A stretch of DNA of 64,000 bases from Triatoma infestans (taxonomy: Eukaryota > Arthropoda > Insecta > Hemiptera > Reduviidae), in assembly GCA_011037195.1 (NCBI GenBank), contig JAAEAF010003566.1, forward strand, positions 1-64,000, given 5' to 3'. The notes under the pieces were generated by a model. That model did no database searches and was not told the origin of the DNA. It worked only from the letters and a program-made list of their open reading frames with translations. The translations under genes and the position numbers were made by a program. Shown here in pieces: positions 31,551-42,830 of the stretch; the first letter of the stretch is position 1; the number at the start of each line of letters is the position of its first letter.

Positions 31551-32215
31551 CCTTACTCCTAGTAAGAGGAAGTACTATAATCGTGACAAATTTTCGATAT
31601 CGAGATTTCACCGGAAATATCCGTTTTGAGATACTGTGAGTCCAAAAAAGTGGTTTTTAGAAAATGGTCTCTGTGTATGGTATGTATGTGAACAGCATTG
31701 CTTAAAAACGAAAAATCGCAGAAAGTTTAAACTTGATATTCTGTTTAGTTATCACCATGGGATCTGGTAATACGTTATCTGTCATTGTACCACTTTACTG
31801 AAAGATTTTTGTCACTTTTGTGTAAGTTTTCTCAAAAATGGCACCAACGATATTCTTTAAACTTCTTTCCTCAACTACACATTCGAAGATCTACAACATT
31901 TATTTGAAACATTTTTCCGGGAAAATTCAATGAAGGACAAATTTTGGAGAAGGGAAGGGATAGATTTTTCCTCTAAAGTGCTATTTCAGTTTATTACCCA
32001 AATCTATCATCTAAATAATAATAATAATTAGAATTAAATATGTTGTTGGAATTCCGAGTTTGTAGAAAATCGGATGACCGGAAAGAGCGTTTTTACTGAA
32101 TAGTATTTTTCAGTTTTCTGCTATTTTCTTTAAAACAACTCCAACGATTTTGTTTAAACTAATTATGTGAACTTTAAGAAATAAAATTTTGTGAAAATTT
32201 GTGTTTAACATCAAT
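31551..32215 (+). repeat. Family D repeat, long plus copy
   Basis: It begins ACTTTCCCTTACTCCTAGTA, a short hairpin, then 'caaattttcgatatcgagat', 'ttcaccggaaatatccgttt', 'gagtccaaaaaagtggtttt', 'gtttaaacttgatattctgt', 'ttatttgaaacatttttccg' and 'gctatttcagtttattaccc'. It ends around 'attttgtttaaactaa'. It encodes no protein. It is the reference copy for this non-autonomous family together with 34757-35455. Confidence 0.75.
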
Positions 32216-32825
32216 TTTAGTTTGTTCCATTAGTATAAACCGCCAAATACAAAATGGCGAAGTCATTCTGCAACTTGCAGTTCTGCATTATTTTCCAATG
32301 CCTTCTTTTTCAATAATGCAATGAAATTTCAGCGTTTTTTTCTTCATATCGCACATTAATGATATAAAACCGTGAATATAATGTTAGAAATAACTTGATT
32401 TTTCCATTAAAAAAAAAAAAAATATACTGCACAATTTGATAATTTATAAAATACCTACGGTGAGTAAATTAGTTAAAAAATTCTAAACTGTTTTTTTTTT
32501 TCCAAGAAATAATTAGCCAGTCATAGTGTAGAAGTGAAGGTATGAAAGAAATGTCGATGTATGCTAAGCCAATCAGAACTATCATGTTGTCCACGCCCAT
32601 ATTTGTCAACTTTACACTGTTATTGGCTAAATATTTCTGTTATTGGAAAAATCTAGTTTAAATTTTTTTTTTTTTTATTAATTTTCCCATCGTAGTGTAG
32701 CACAAAATTTCCCTGGGCTAAATAATTAGTCCAAAAATACAAACATATTTTGCTAATGGAACAAAATAAAATTGATGTTAAACACCCACAAAATTTTTTC
32801 CAAGGAATTCATAATTTTCAGTCAA
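32170..32825. repeat. Inverted repeat with ~70-bp arms
   Basis: 'gtttaacatcaattttagtt' and 'tgttccattag' (about 32202-32233) recur as complements at about 32755-32785. The arms extend to the flanking 'ttttgtgaaa' and its partner. About 500 bases lie between them, with poly-A at 32409-32421 and no gene. Confidence 0.6.
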
Positions 32826-33165
32826 AAAATTTTTCTTATACATTGAGTTTGGGAGTGGGATTCTATGTATAGGCTAATGCAATCAAAATCTAGTTTCTCC
32901 AAACAACATAAACAAAAGCAATCGAACTAATTATTAGTGCAATTAAACAAATAAATTATAATAAGAAGAATCGTTATATATTCGATAAACTAGAGACTAT
33001 GTAACTATGTAAACTGGAGTAAGAGTAAGTTTTTCTTACTTTCTCTGAAAAAAAAAAAAAAAATTATTGTAATCGTGTCAAATTGTTTTATCAAGCCATT
33101 TTTATTAGTCATCGAATCATTTCCCCCTAATAAAAATGACTAAAACACTGAGCATACTTAATATA
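32826..33165. other. AT-rich sequence with a family D tail trace
   Basis: 33010-33063 ('gtaaactggagtaagagtaa', then a poly-A run) resembles the family D 3' end. The rest is unassigned. Confidence 0.35.
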
Positions 33166-33166
33166 A

Positions 33167-33494
33167 TGGGGTTGTTAAGGAGAGAAATTAGGTTTGATTA
33201 AATGAACGAGGTATGCTGACACTGTAGCTAAGTTTACACTAACTGCACTGGACTTTATAATGAAAATGATAGAATGAATGGTGAGAGTAGAGATATGACA
33301 CGATGCGATGACTGGTGTACAGTTGTATGGTTGTATATGATAGACCCCTTTAGATACATTCCCACTGGCTTATGTACACAGGTTCTCCCACTCTAGCCTG
33401 CCTAAGTCAGAGAATAGTCTCTGCTAACCAGAGAGGGCCTCTCTTTTCTCTGCTGTGGTTGCATTCTCTTTGCTGTGGATGGGTGCTATTACAC
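33167..33494 (-). mobile_element. Solo LTR, family B, minus copy
   Basis: It starts with the complement of the LTR end ('ataatggggttgttaaggag') and runs through the complements of 'cagtgcagttagtgtaaac' and the 'cactggcttatgtacacagg' TATA region. It ends with the complement of TGTAATAGCACCC at 33485-33493. It is a simple, unrearranged copy, unlike those at 16.6 and 27.3 kb, but diverged. Confidence 0.65.
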
Positions 33495-33607
33495 TTAACA
33501 ACGCTATTATAGTTTACTTATAAAGTGTCCTTCTAAACATGCTATTTATAACTTATAATAATTCATAAGTTTGCCATTAAACATACACACACACACACAC
33601 ACACACA
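33495..33607. repeat. Spacer and (AC)n microsatellite
   Basis: AC units run from about 33585 to 33607 and adjoin the start of the following family A repeat; other A copies also have TG/CA-rich sequence there. Confidence 0.6.
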
Positions 33608-33825
33608 TAGTAACATAACCTTGTGACAGCAACCAACAAGTGTGAGTGTAACAGAAACATTACGTTGAAGTTAATTCTCTACACGAACTTGGTGAATTTG
33701 TTCTGAAGATATGGATGAACATTCGAAACCGGTCAGGAACCATATAAATATGTATGCTACGATTAATAAAATTCCAGATGCTATCCAGCATTGCGGACTC
33801 ATCCACACATATTCAAGAATTTCAT
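33608..33825 (+). repeat. Family A repeat, most complete single copy
   Basis: In order: 'gtaacataaccttgtgacag', 'aaccaacaagtgtgagtgta', 'acagaaacattacgttgaag', 'cacgaacttggtgaatttgt', CTGAAGATATGGATGAACAT, TCGAAACCGGTCAGGAACC, 'gtatgctacgattaataaaa', 'gatgctatccagcattgcgg' and 'catccacacatattcaa'. There is no reading frame of note. It is the best reference for the family. Confidence 0.75.
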
Positions 33826-33960
33826 TAAATTTGGTATACTAACAATAAAATTTGTCAATTTCAATTTTGTAAACTGCAGTAAGAGAAAGTCGTGTGAGTG
33901 TGTGTGTGTGTGTGTTTCACACCAGATTTTTTTTTCTTTTTGAATCACTTAAGGTTTTTT
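33826..33960 (+). repeat. Family D 3' end
   Basis: 'atttcattaaatttggtata', 'aaaatttgtcaatttc', 'gtaagagaaagtcgtgtgag', (TG)n and 'tttcacaccagatttttttt' match the end of the copy at 34757-35455. The 5' part is missing and replaced by the family A repeat. Confidence 0.7.
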
Positions 33961-34756
33961 TAAATGTTATAAAGTAAATGTTGAATCACGTTAATAAATA
34001 AATAAATAAATAATAGTAATAATAAATTACTTTTACTTCAGAACTTTGTGATGAATACTTTCTTTTGTTATCTTTATATTTTATTATGTTTCTGTTTTAT
34101 TTTTGTTTTGTACCCAACTTAGAGTTTACCTTATTAAAAAGTTTTTACCAGTATGAAAAACTTGTTACAAATTGACGACACTTAGACAAAAAAGAAAGAA
34201 CTTATATATACAAAAAAAAAAAAAAATCTTTTTTATATTTATTATGGTTATAGAAATAATGCGATTAAATGAAAAATGCAGACATATTCTAGCAACATGT
34301 TAAGAGAAAGATAGAAAATTCTGTCCCCAATCAGTGAAACAAAAAAAAAAGAAAAGTATAATGAGTCACAAAAACTTTTAGTGAGTTGTGACTTTTTTTC
34401 CCCCCACCAAGACAAATTTATGCAAGTGCATGGTTACATTCATTAGTTTGTTTGTCTAGACATTCATTCTGTCTAGATTTGGTACAGTTTAGTCCATATT
34501 AAGAGTCCGTAAATATTTACAGTCGTTCATTCCGACAAAATTAGTATTGTGCTAGGTATTTTAACGTTACTTCCATCGTCGCTTTCCTTTACACGGAATG
34601 TTTGTAAGAAGAAAGGTCAAAGTGTACAGAATCTCTGTGGAAAAGCTCAGGCTATTTTTACCTCAGTGTTATTATCCTATTTATTCGGTTGGTTGTATAT
34701 CTTAAGTGGGTTGAAGCCGGATCTGAATTTTTGTTTTACACAGGGCTATTTTGTTA
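33961..34756. other. Unassigned AT-rich sequence
   Basis: Contains an (AATA)n run near 33992-34013 and A runs near 34210 and 34340. The frame at 34549-34776 (MLGILTLLPSSLSFTRNVCK...) has no motif I recognise. Confidence 0.35.
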
Positions 34757-35455
34757 TTACTTTCTCTTACTCCTAGTAAGAGGAAGTATTGTAATCGTGT
34801 CAAATTTTCGATATCGAGTTTTCACCGGATATATCCGTTTTGAGATCCCCTGAGTCCAAAAAAGTGGTTTTTAGGAAATGGTCAGTGTGTGTTTGTGTAT
34901 GTGTGAATAGCATAACATAAAAACGAAAAACCGTAGAAAGTTTCAAACTTGATATTCCGTTTAGGAATCATCATGGAATCCGACAGTAGGTTATCTGTTA
35001 AAATTCTTCAACCGAAAGTACCACTTTACTAGTTTTTTTGTTTTTTTTTACTTTTTGCAATTTTCTCAAAAATGAATCCAACGATTGTCTTGAAACTTGG
35101 TATATCAACTACACATATAAACAGCTACAACTTTTATTTGAAACATTTCTCCGGAAAATTTCATTTAAAGGTTTCTTCTGGGGAAAAGGTTGGGTTATGG
35201 TTTCCACTAAAGTGCTATTTCAGTTTATTATATAATTCTATCATATAAATAATATTAATATTAGAATTAAATATGTTGTTGAAATTTGAGCGAAAGTGCG
35301 TTTTTACTAGGAAGTATTTTTCAATTTTTGCCATTTTCTCCATAAAAACACCGTCGAATTTCATTAAATTTAAGATACTAACTATAAAATTTGTCAATCA
35401 CTATTTTGAAAACTAGAGTAAAAGAAAGTTTTGTGAGTGTATCACACCAGATTTT
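34757..35455 (+). repeat. Family D repeat, complete-looking copy
   Basis: It runs from ACTTTCTCTTACTCCTAGTA to 'gtaaaagaaagttttgtgag' and 'tatcacaccagatttttttt'. The first 13 bases (ACTTTCTCTTACT) are the inverted complement of AGTAAGAGAAAGT near the 3' end, giving MITE-like terminal repeats. A 30-base tail beyond the 3' repeat is shared by independent copies. About 700 bases, no coding capacity. Confidence 0.75.
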
Positions 35456-37431
35456 TTTTCTTTGAGATAAACATACAGGGTCTATAGGGTTTTTGGATAA
35501 CTAGGGGCTTGGTTCCTTCCCATTGACGAATAATATGGTCAAATAATGGATAAATAAATATGGTCAAAATGTGGCCTAATTTCTGAAGTATATTCTTTCA
35601 TTGGTTATGAAATTTGGATACCTTTTAGTTTAATACAACGTTTCTAACTAATGAATAGTTCAAAAATAACTGTAGCGTATACAAAACGTTTTTAAAGGAT
35701 AAAAAAAAACTTGAGCCTAGTACTCAAACGATTTTCTGTTATTGCACTCATTGTAATTCTAATCGATAAACTTTCTCTAGACTTGAAATTTGTACTAAAT
35801 ATTATCTGATAAAAGTTTACTAAATTGTGACGATCAGTGGTGGTGGCCAACCTTTTTTAGGTTTATGGGGCCACACTGAAGAAAAACAATTGTCATGGGC
35901 CGCATTTAAAGTACAAACACCAATGATAGCTGGGTCGTAAAAGCTTTACTGCAAAGAAAAAGAAAATATAGGCCAGCACAAAACTACTGGGACAGATATA
36001 ACATTGTATTTGAGGAATGCAAATCAACAGTTGTAATTCTCGTGAGTTTTCAGAGGTTACTCATCAAATATTTTAGTTCTTATATAAGTAAAGTTTTTTT
36101 TGTTTCAGGAGGTCTTAACGTCTAATTATTGCCAAATTAGTTGTCGTGGACGGAGGAGGAAGTACATACTTTACTATTAACATGTTTTAAACTAATATAA
36201 ATTTAGCGTTATTCTCGTGACTCAAATTGCAGACCTATTATTTTAGTTCTTATTTTACTTTTTAGTTTGCTTCATTCTTGAAAAATACTTATTCACAACT
36301 TAGGTGCTATTAAAAAAAAGGCGATGACCTGAATTATGGTATTATGTGAAGCGATCACAGTCTTGATGACTTTTACAGCTTTTTGTTGTTATCCAATTCA
36401 AATTATATTTCATCAAACGTGAATTTTGGACGGTTATTGTATCAACTTCAGTATCTCTTTATAAACCAACCATATCTATGAAATATGGTTGGTGATGGTG
36501 TGTTGTCTGTGTAGCTTGTGGCGTGAGCGGTTAGTAAAGAGCTTGTGTGTATGTTTAAGATAGAGTTAGAAGTATTAAGAAATAATCATGAAACCACCAC
36601 TGTTTTTAAAATAAATATATTAATCTCTAAATGTAACAATTAAATACTTTACAATATCACAAATGTTTATAAAATCAATTATTTATCTAGACTAAATGCA
36701 AAACACTTATGTTTGTAACTTGTGACTTGCACTGATGCTAAGACGGCGAGTGTTCTGATTGAATGTCTAGTTCAGACTGTCTAAAGAATGCAGACTCTGG
36801 GGGCATTTTCTCTTACAAAACAGTTGGCCAAGTGGCATTGTTATTAACCTAACGGATTCTTGTTCCTTTATCTCTTTAATAGCAATGACCTTAAATTATA
36901 GTACCTGACTGTAAAATACACTATTTTTGTCAAAATTATTTCACTTAAGTATTTTTCAAAAACTATTATTTCTGCATTTCTCCCTTCCACTATATCTATA
37001 TTCTACATAATTAATCCTATACCAGAATATGTTGGCCATGACAAAGAAATTTATTAGCCTTAACGTAAATTTTTTTCATTTTGTGTCTACATTTCTTGAC
37101 TTAATTGTTTCTTTAATGGCACAATAGAAGCTATGTCTTCAGTGACATTATATTCTTCATCATTATAGTTAATAGAAAGCAAATTGAGCCGTTATCAATA
37201 TAGCATCAGTACTTTCATCCATCAAAGAACAATAACAATTAAAATTACTACCTTTGCTCTTAATATCTCTTTTCAAAGATTTTCCAAGTTCTTCATTTTA
37301 CCTGGGTACAGTCTAGTGAGAAAAATGATTTTAAAAATATTCCTCTTTTATCAGCAAAAATTATATTACTTTAAAATTCGCTACCTCATATCTAACTTTT
37401 ATAATAGATATGTATGAATTCTAATTAAAAA
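35456..37431. other. Mostly unassigned; possible hAT end
   Basis: At 35835 CAGTGGTGGCCAACCTTTTT resembles a hAT transposon terminus (compare CAGTGGTTCCCAACC). It is followed by 'ggggccacactgaagaaaaa' and 'cattgtcatgggccgc'-like sequence. I could not find a convincing matching right end. The rest is A/T-rich with no gene. Confidence 0.4.
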
Positions 37432-38350
37432 AAAAAAATCTGGTGTGAAACAGTAATACGACGCCCTCTTATTCCTCCTTAATACATACAATGACATTTC
37501 TTTTTTAAACTTCAAATATATGCCTCATTTGTCCAGATATTAATACATAGGTGGAGGGCAAATGCAAACCAACCCCAACCGAGGAAGGTCGGCCAATAAT
37601 ACTGAACCAATAAATTTGAATTTTATCGTTCAGATTATTCAGAACCACTTATAAACAATTTTTTTCAGGAATATGTTACAAATAAAAGTGATTGGTTTAT
37701 ATTTTTATGCAATTAGTATTCGAAGTTATTATCGTTATTATTATTATCGTAAAGGAAATCGTTATTATCGTTTTAGAAAAAAAAAAATCTCAAAAATCTA
37801 TTCTATAGAATTATGGCATTTACGGGTTATCCAATTTTCTTCAAATTTGGAAATCCAGCAATGCTTCTAATATATATTAAAATTGCATAGATGGCGCAAC
37901 CATTCATTGTACGGAAATGGTACTTTAAAGACAAATTAAACACTATTGTTTCCCCCAGAACACCCGCAAAAATAAATTTTTCCGGCATAATGTTTCAGAA
38001 AAAATCATAGGTATTTATGCGTGTAAATAGTATACGAAGTTTAATGAAAAATCGTTGGAGCCATTTTCGAGAAAATTGCAAAAAACTGTCAAAAAAAAAA
38101 AAAAAAAAAATCGGTAAAATCAGTCTCACTTCCGGTTGATGGATTTTGCGCAAAATATTCCTGTGTCTGATGCGGTGGTAGTATCCAAACAGAATATCAA
38201 GTTTGTTTGTTTGTACGATTTGTTGTTTTCGAGATGTTTTGTTCAAACACATATAGAAACACATCTACATCTACACAAACACACACAAAGCATTCGCTAA
38301 ACTCTATTTTTTCGTAAATTTGCCACGATCAGTAAGAGAAAGTCAAAATT
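37432..38350 (-). repeat. Family D repeat, minus copy, interrupted
   Basis: 'aaaaatctggtgtgaaacag' at 37433-37452 is the complement of the family 3' tail. From about 37900 the complementary body follows: 'tttcccccagaaca', 'tttttccggcataatgtttc', 'ttttcgagaaaattgc', 'cagaatatcaagtttg' and 'cagtaagagaaagtc' at the far end. 37470-37900 does not match other copies and may be an insertion. It contains ATT-rich sequence and a meaningless basic open frame. Confidence 0.55.
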
Positions 38351-38515
38351 TTTGAGAAGAGAGGTTTCTTTTCAGTTCCGTTATTTTGTCTTTACAACAC
38401 ATTCCTTGAAACTCATCAAATTTGGTAGCATATTTTTGCAAATAATTCATTTTCAAATTATACTCTTTGAAAACTGGGACAAATCCTTAACAAATTAAAC
38501 AGAATGCTTTTGTAT
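38351..38515 (+). repeat. Weak family D-like sequence
   Basis: 'cttgaaactcatcaaatttg' and 'attttcaaattatac' resemble family D body phrases on the plus strand. Short and diverged. Confidence 0.3.
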
Positions 38516-39945
38516 TAAATCATGGAGCAAGATTTGGAGGAGATCTCTAAGAAGGACCAGAAAAGATTGAGTCTGCTTAATAGGCTGACGGGGACAAAGT
38601 GGGGAGCTACTCAAGATGTGCTCGCACTTGCCTATAAATGTTATGTCAGGCCAGTACTGGAATATGGGGCGGAGCTCACTATCACTGCTTCTTGCACCTC
38701 TACCAGAAAGGTTGACATCGTTCAGAACAGTGCACTTAGAGTTATTACTGGAGCCCCGAAATCTACACCCGTAACGGCTACGGAATTACAGGTTAATATT
38801 AAACCCCTCAAAACTCGCCGAGAAATTGCCGCATTTAATTTCAGAGAGCGTCTACAAAGGATCGAGTTACCCTATTGGCAATTGTATAAACCACCTTCAG
38901 CACGTCTAAAAACACAGGTTAGTTTTTACACCCACGTTGAGAGCTTAGGCCAAGATAGGGGACTGTATTTTAATAATCGCCAGTATTTCCTAAAGCCCCA
39001 GAATCAAGAGGAATTGGACACGTAGAGAATTATCTCTCGTTGGTCGAGAAAGTGAATGTGAATACTCCCCAAGCTGAATTAAAAGTTACAGCGTTAAAGA
39101 CAATTCACTCTAGATTTCCTTCCCCTCCATGGCTACACGTCTTTTCTAATGGGTCGGCCGGGGGGGGGGCACAAAGTATGCGGGGGCCGGCGTGTATTCC
39201 GCTGCCTTTAACTTGTCTATCCCAGTTGGTAAGGTGGCTACCAACTTTGACGGTGAGATTAGGGCCAATATGGCAGCGCTAAATGAGATTAGGATACTCT
39301 CTGAAATGAAGGTTGTACTCTTTGTTGACTCCCAGTCGGCCATTAAAGCTGTTTTAAGTTCCAGCAATACGGACTCTTTGGATATACTGGACTGCAGGGG
39401 AGCAATTCTGGATCTTAAGGATTCGGGCAAACTGTTGACTTTCCAGTGGATTCCAGCACATTGTGGAATCCATGAAAATGAAGAAGCAGATCAATTGGCA
39501 AAAAATGGATCCCGATTACCACAACCAGATGTTCCTCTGAGTTATAATTTCGTGAAGCGTATTGTCCGCATAAACATTGAGAGTCGTGCAAGAGAGGAAC
39601 AGCATGAACAGGCTGAGGGGAAGTTGTGGGAGCATCTAGTGACCCCAGGAAGTGTGTTCCACACACCCTCCAACGTAAGGATCCCGTTAGACTCACAACT
39701 GGCCACGATTTTCTGATGAAGCATCTGTCCAGAATAGGGGTGGCCAGTTCACCAACGTGCTTCTCTGCTATGGAGAAGACTGACGGGCCTTCACCTTGAC
39801 GTAAGTCCTGCTCTAGAGGACATTAGAAATTCTTTTACTGAAGAAGGCAGTAGATGGCAAAGACTCTATCTGGTATCTGGTATCTAAACTCTACTGGGCA
39901 GCAAGAAGCCGAATAGCAGATTTGAAGGCATTGTAAAAAAAAAAA
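38516..39945 (+). mobile_element. LINE with RT thumb, RNase H and C-terminal region, poly-A tail
   Basis: The first frame (38522-39025) reads LLNRLTGTKWGATQDVLALA, YVRPVLEYGAELTITASC and RVITGAPKSTPVTATELQ, the thumb region after the RT. A second frame holds VFSNGSA. The third (39192-39716) holds NFDGEIRANMAALNEI, LFVDSQSAIKAVL and WIPAHCGIHENEEADQLAKN, so the RNase H E, D and final H/D positions are present. The first D is N in VFSNGS. After about 39710 the sequence is frameshifted but still shows the DFLMKHL / SSPTCLLCYGE-like cysteine region. The tail is A at 39935-39945. It is 5'-truncated with at least three frame breaks, and resembles jockey/R1-type arthropod elements. Confidence 0.8.
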
Positions 39946-40175
39946 TGTATTTAATCATAAGCACAACAACCCATGAATGTCCGAAAGCTTGCCTTGTTGA
40001 ATATGTGTGGATGGGACCGCAATGTTCGATAACATCTGAGATTTTATTCGTCGTAGCATGCACATTCCTGATGTTCCTGACCAGGTTCGGATTTCCATTT
40101 ATCTTCAAAGTAAGACCATCAAGTTCGTGTGGAGAGTTGTCTTCAACTTAATGTTTCTGTTGATACTTGGCAGAA
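39946..40175 (-). repeat. Family A repeat
   Basis: 'gaatatgtgtggatgggacc', 'gcaatgttcgataacatctg', 'cgtcgtagcatgcacattcc', 'tgaccaggttcggatttcca', 'accatcaagttcgtgtggag' and 'cttcaacttaatgtttctgt' are the full family order on minus. The motif region is mutated: CTGA(T/A)GA is lost. It begins directly after the LINE poly-A tail. Confidence 0.7.
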
Positions 40176-41559
40176 ACATTAAATTGAGTCAACGCTCATT
40201 TTTCTCTTTTTACTTCGTCATGGAAACGTAAAAACTTTCAAATACCTATGATCGATATTGGACGAAGAGGGAGGAAGTGAAGAGGAAGTAAGGAAAAGAA
40301 CGGAACAAAGAGGTGAAAATTCTTCAACCAGTTCTGTAGAGCAAAAGTTTATCAGAGGATGACTTGATGGCAACGCTCTAGAAAGGAAATGCCGAAATAA
40401 GTAAGTATTTTGATATTACGTGACTTGTAATTTTTTAAAGGGTAAGAGTGTCAACAAGATGTAACTCCAACATAGCGGAGAGTCTTGATACTAGGGAGCC
40501 CTTCCCTAGTTTGGTTGCCTTCACTTGGTCTTACTTAAATGGAGGAAACAATCTGCCCCTTACTGAACCGCCTTTCTCATCCTACATGAAGGAGACCTGT
40601 CTGCCTCTAAGAGCTGATTTCAGAAAACCCACCTCCAAGGCGGTTTTCTAAAACGAAGGAGGCGTTAGCCTAAATTTTGTACCTATGGAGTCCTAAATCT
40701 TAGAGAAGCCCAATGTGTCCCTGATTAGTTACATTATCAGAAATTACTATCAGGAGATTACGTTTCCACCATCTCAGTAAAAATAGTTTATTAAGGGAAT
40801 GAAAGTCTGCATCTACAAATGAACAATGACGACAGATGGTACAAATATGGAAATTCTGAATTTAGCAAAAATATCGTGAAAAAAGAAATAAGATTAAATG
40901 AATGTAACATGTAAAATGTAAGAAGAAATTCAATTTTTTCCCACACTCTCACTCTTTCTTAAAAATGGAGGATTATATTTTTGATAAAAGAGGTAAAAGG
41001 TTAGGGATATAAGGAGAAGATTGCCAGATAGGGAGAGGGTTTTAACTTGGCTGCTTCCCGTCGCCGTCTATATCCATGGACGACTACCTAACACAACAGC
41101 GTTATAGCAAGTGAAAATATGTATCAATAAATTTTGCCCCTTTTATGGAGCTCAATCTCACAAAGGTTTCTACTCCATTTTTAGACTTCCACCTATATTC
41201 TGCATCATTTTTCATATAAATTGATTTTCTCTATTTTTCTTCATTTATTTCTTTCTTTTTAACTTATTTATTGAAATTGTTACAAAAAAGAAAAAAAAAA
41301 AAGAAATATTCAAATTCTATATAAGATGTTAAAGCAATGATACAGATTTGATGTACGAACATGGTAGTGTAAAACTTATGCAGAGCAAGAGAAAATTCGC
41401 AGAACTATAACATTACTGTTTGAGATCTTCTTTTCTAATTTACTATTTCTACTTCTTAAAGGGTTAAAAAAACTAAGTGAAAAACTTGAAGATTATTGGG
41501 TATCTCTCTTCAATAAAGAAATTAAGTCCCTTGTTTTTTGGGTAGACCAACGGTAGGAC
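40176..41559. other. Unassigned sequence
   Basis: No gene was recognised. The frame at 40448-40651 (67 residues) has ordinary composition but no motif, and the adjoining 40500-40700 region is less A/T-rich than average. An A-rich run lies at 41286-41302. Confidence 0.35.
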
Positions 41560-41574
41560 TGTTATGGATTTTGG

Positions 41575-41695
41575 TAGAACAATTAGCTCTGAAGATGTTA
41601 TATCAATCAAAACCCAGTTTTTTTACGAACCACGTTTTTTTACGATCGGTTTTGGTTTTATTTAAACCATCTTCAGGCTTAAGATCTCTATAAGT
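41575..41695. repeat. Inverted repeat carrying the CTGAAGATG motif
   Basis: The left arm has 'gctctgaagatgttatatca' and 'cagtttttttacgaaccacg'. The right arm has 'cgtttttttacgatcggttt' and 'aaaccatcttcaggc', so on minus it reads CCTGAAGATGGTTTAAATAA then AACCAAAACCGATCG. The 'tttttttacga' block occurs as a direct repeat in the middle. The motif is like that in families A and G. Confidence 0.5.
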
Positions 41696-42285
41696 AAAAC
41701 ATTCTAAGGCGTTTTTTGAGAAAGCTTTTAGTACATATCTTGATATTAATTGTATGATTAATAAACTGTAACTGGGTTAGAAATAAATTGTTAAAACACA
41801 ACATCACAAAAATTGTTAAAAATCATTTCCTTGTTGTTCGGTATTTATAACCAAGCTGTGCAACTGTTCATAATTTTTTCAAATTTTAACTGTTTCAAAA
41901 TTTAAATTAATTTTCAGGAGCTATTTTGTGTATCATTTTTAGTTTGGCAATCTACCGCGCTTTATAAATTATTAAACATTCTGTTCGTACCGTTTTTGAC
42001 CGTTTTTGAATCTTTACCACTTCTCAGAATTTTGTTTATCAACAAGACTGCTTTAAAAAGCGTTGGCTTTGGAAACTGTTGGGATACTGTATAACAAAAA
42101 GAAGAAAACGAGGGCATCCGCGAGCAAGCTATGCGGAATGCATTCCGGAAACATGATGGCCAGAGGTCTCCATGATGGAGTCTGGGATCTAAGGGAGTTT
42201 TGGTTTAATGCTATTTTGGGTAGCGTCGTAAAAAAAAAAAATTCTTCAAACCAACTTTTGTATATAATATGATACTTTGGATTTT
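41696..42285. other. Unassigned sequence
   Basis: No gene; the 69-residue frame at 42063-42272 has no recognisable motif. Short A run at 42231-42241. Confidence 0.35.
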
Positions 42286-42830
42286 TTCCCTCACCCTTAA
42301 CGACCTAATAGGTCATACTGGAACCCTAAATTCCTTCCTTCTAACAACTCCGGTCACTCCAATCACCTTCACAGAGTCCCCGTGCCACCCTTCCTTCTTG
42401 AACGCCCTCCATCCACCTCTTGTTGGGCCTTTCTCGCTTCCTTCGTCCACTTGGCTTGTAGTCTATAACACTTTCCTCGGCCAACGCTCATTACCCATTC
42501 TCTTTACATAACCATACCACAGCAAACTTCTTGTTTCGATTGAACACAACAGGTTTTTTTCTGCATGTACACGATCTCTTATTGGGACAGTTGGAATTCG
42601 CTGCAAACGCGAAACACAGCAGCTTCTCCTCCAAAAATCCATTTCTAAGGCTGAGAGCTTCTGAGCCATTTTCTTTTTTATTGTCCAAGTTTCGCAGGCA
42701 TAATGTGTTTTACATGGGCAAAAGGAAGGAGCTATAAATCTTTCTTTTTGAGACAGGCTAACATTTTTATTCCATAGTACCGAGTTCAATATGCCTTTCT
42801 TCCTTGATTTATTCTCATCTGGATGTTCTT
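42286..42830 (-). mobile_element. LINE (endonuclease/RT type), C-terminal fragment
   Basis: The minus frame (42463-42789) reads CETWTIKKKMAQKLSALEMD, FWRRSCCVSRLQRIPT, VRDRV-like RDRVHAEKNLL, and SLLWYGYVKRMGNERWPRKV. This is the 'SE.WT......L.AFEM...RR.L...' then 'W.GH..RM' tail found after the RT domain of many arthropod LINEs. It continues to about 42290 in other frames (GGWRAFKKE). Truncated before the RT core. Confidence 0.65.

Noticed and set aside
36465..36505. Right end of the hAT-like element starting at 35835
   Set aside because: 'ggttggtgatggtg' only loosely matches the expected complement, and no 8-base duplication agrees.
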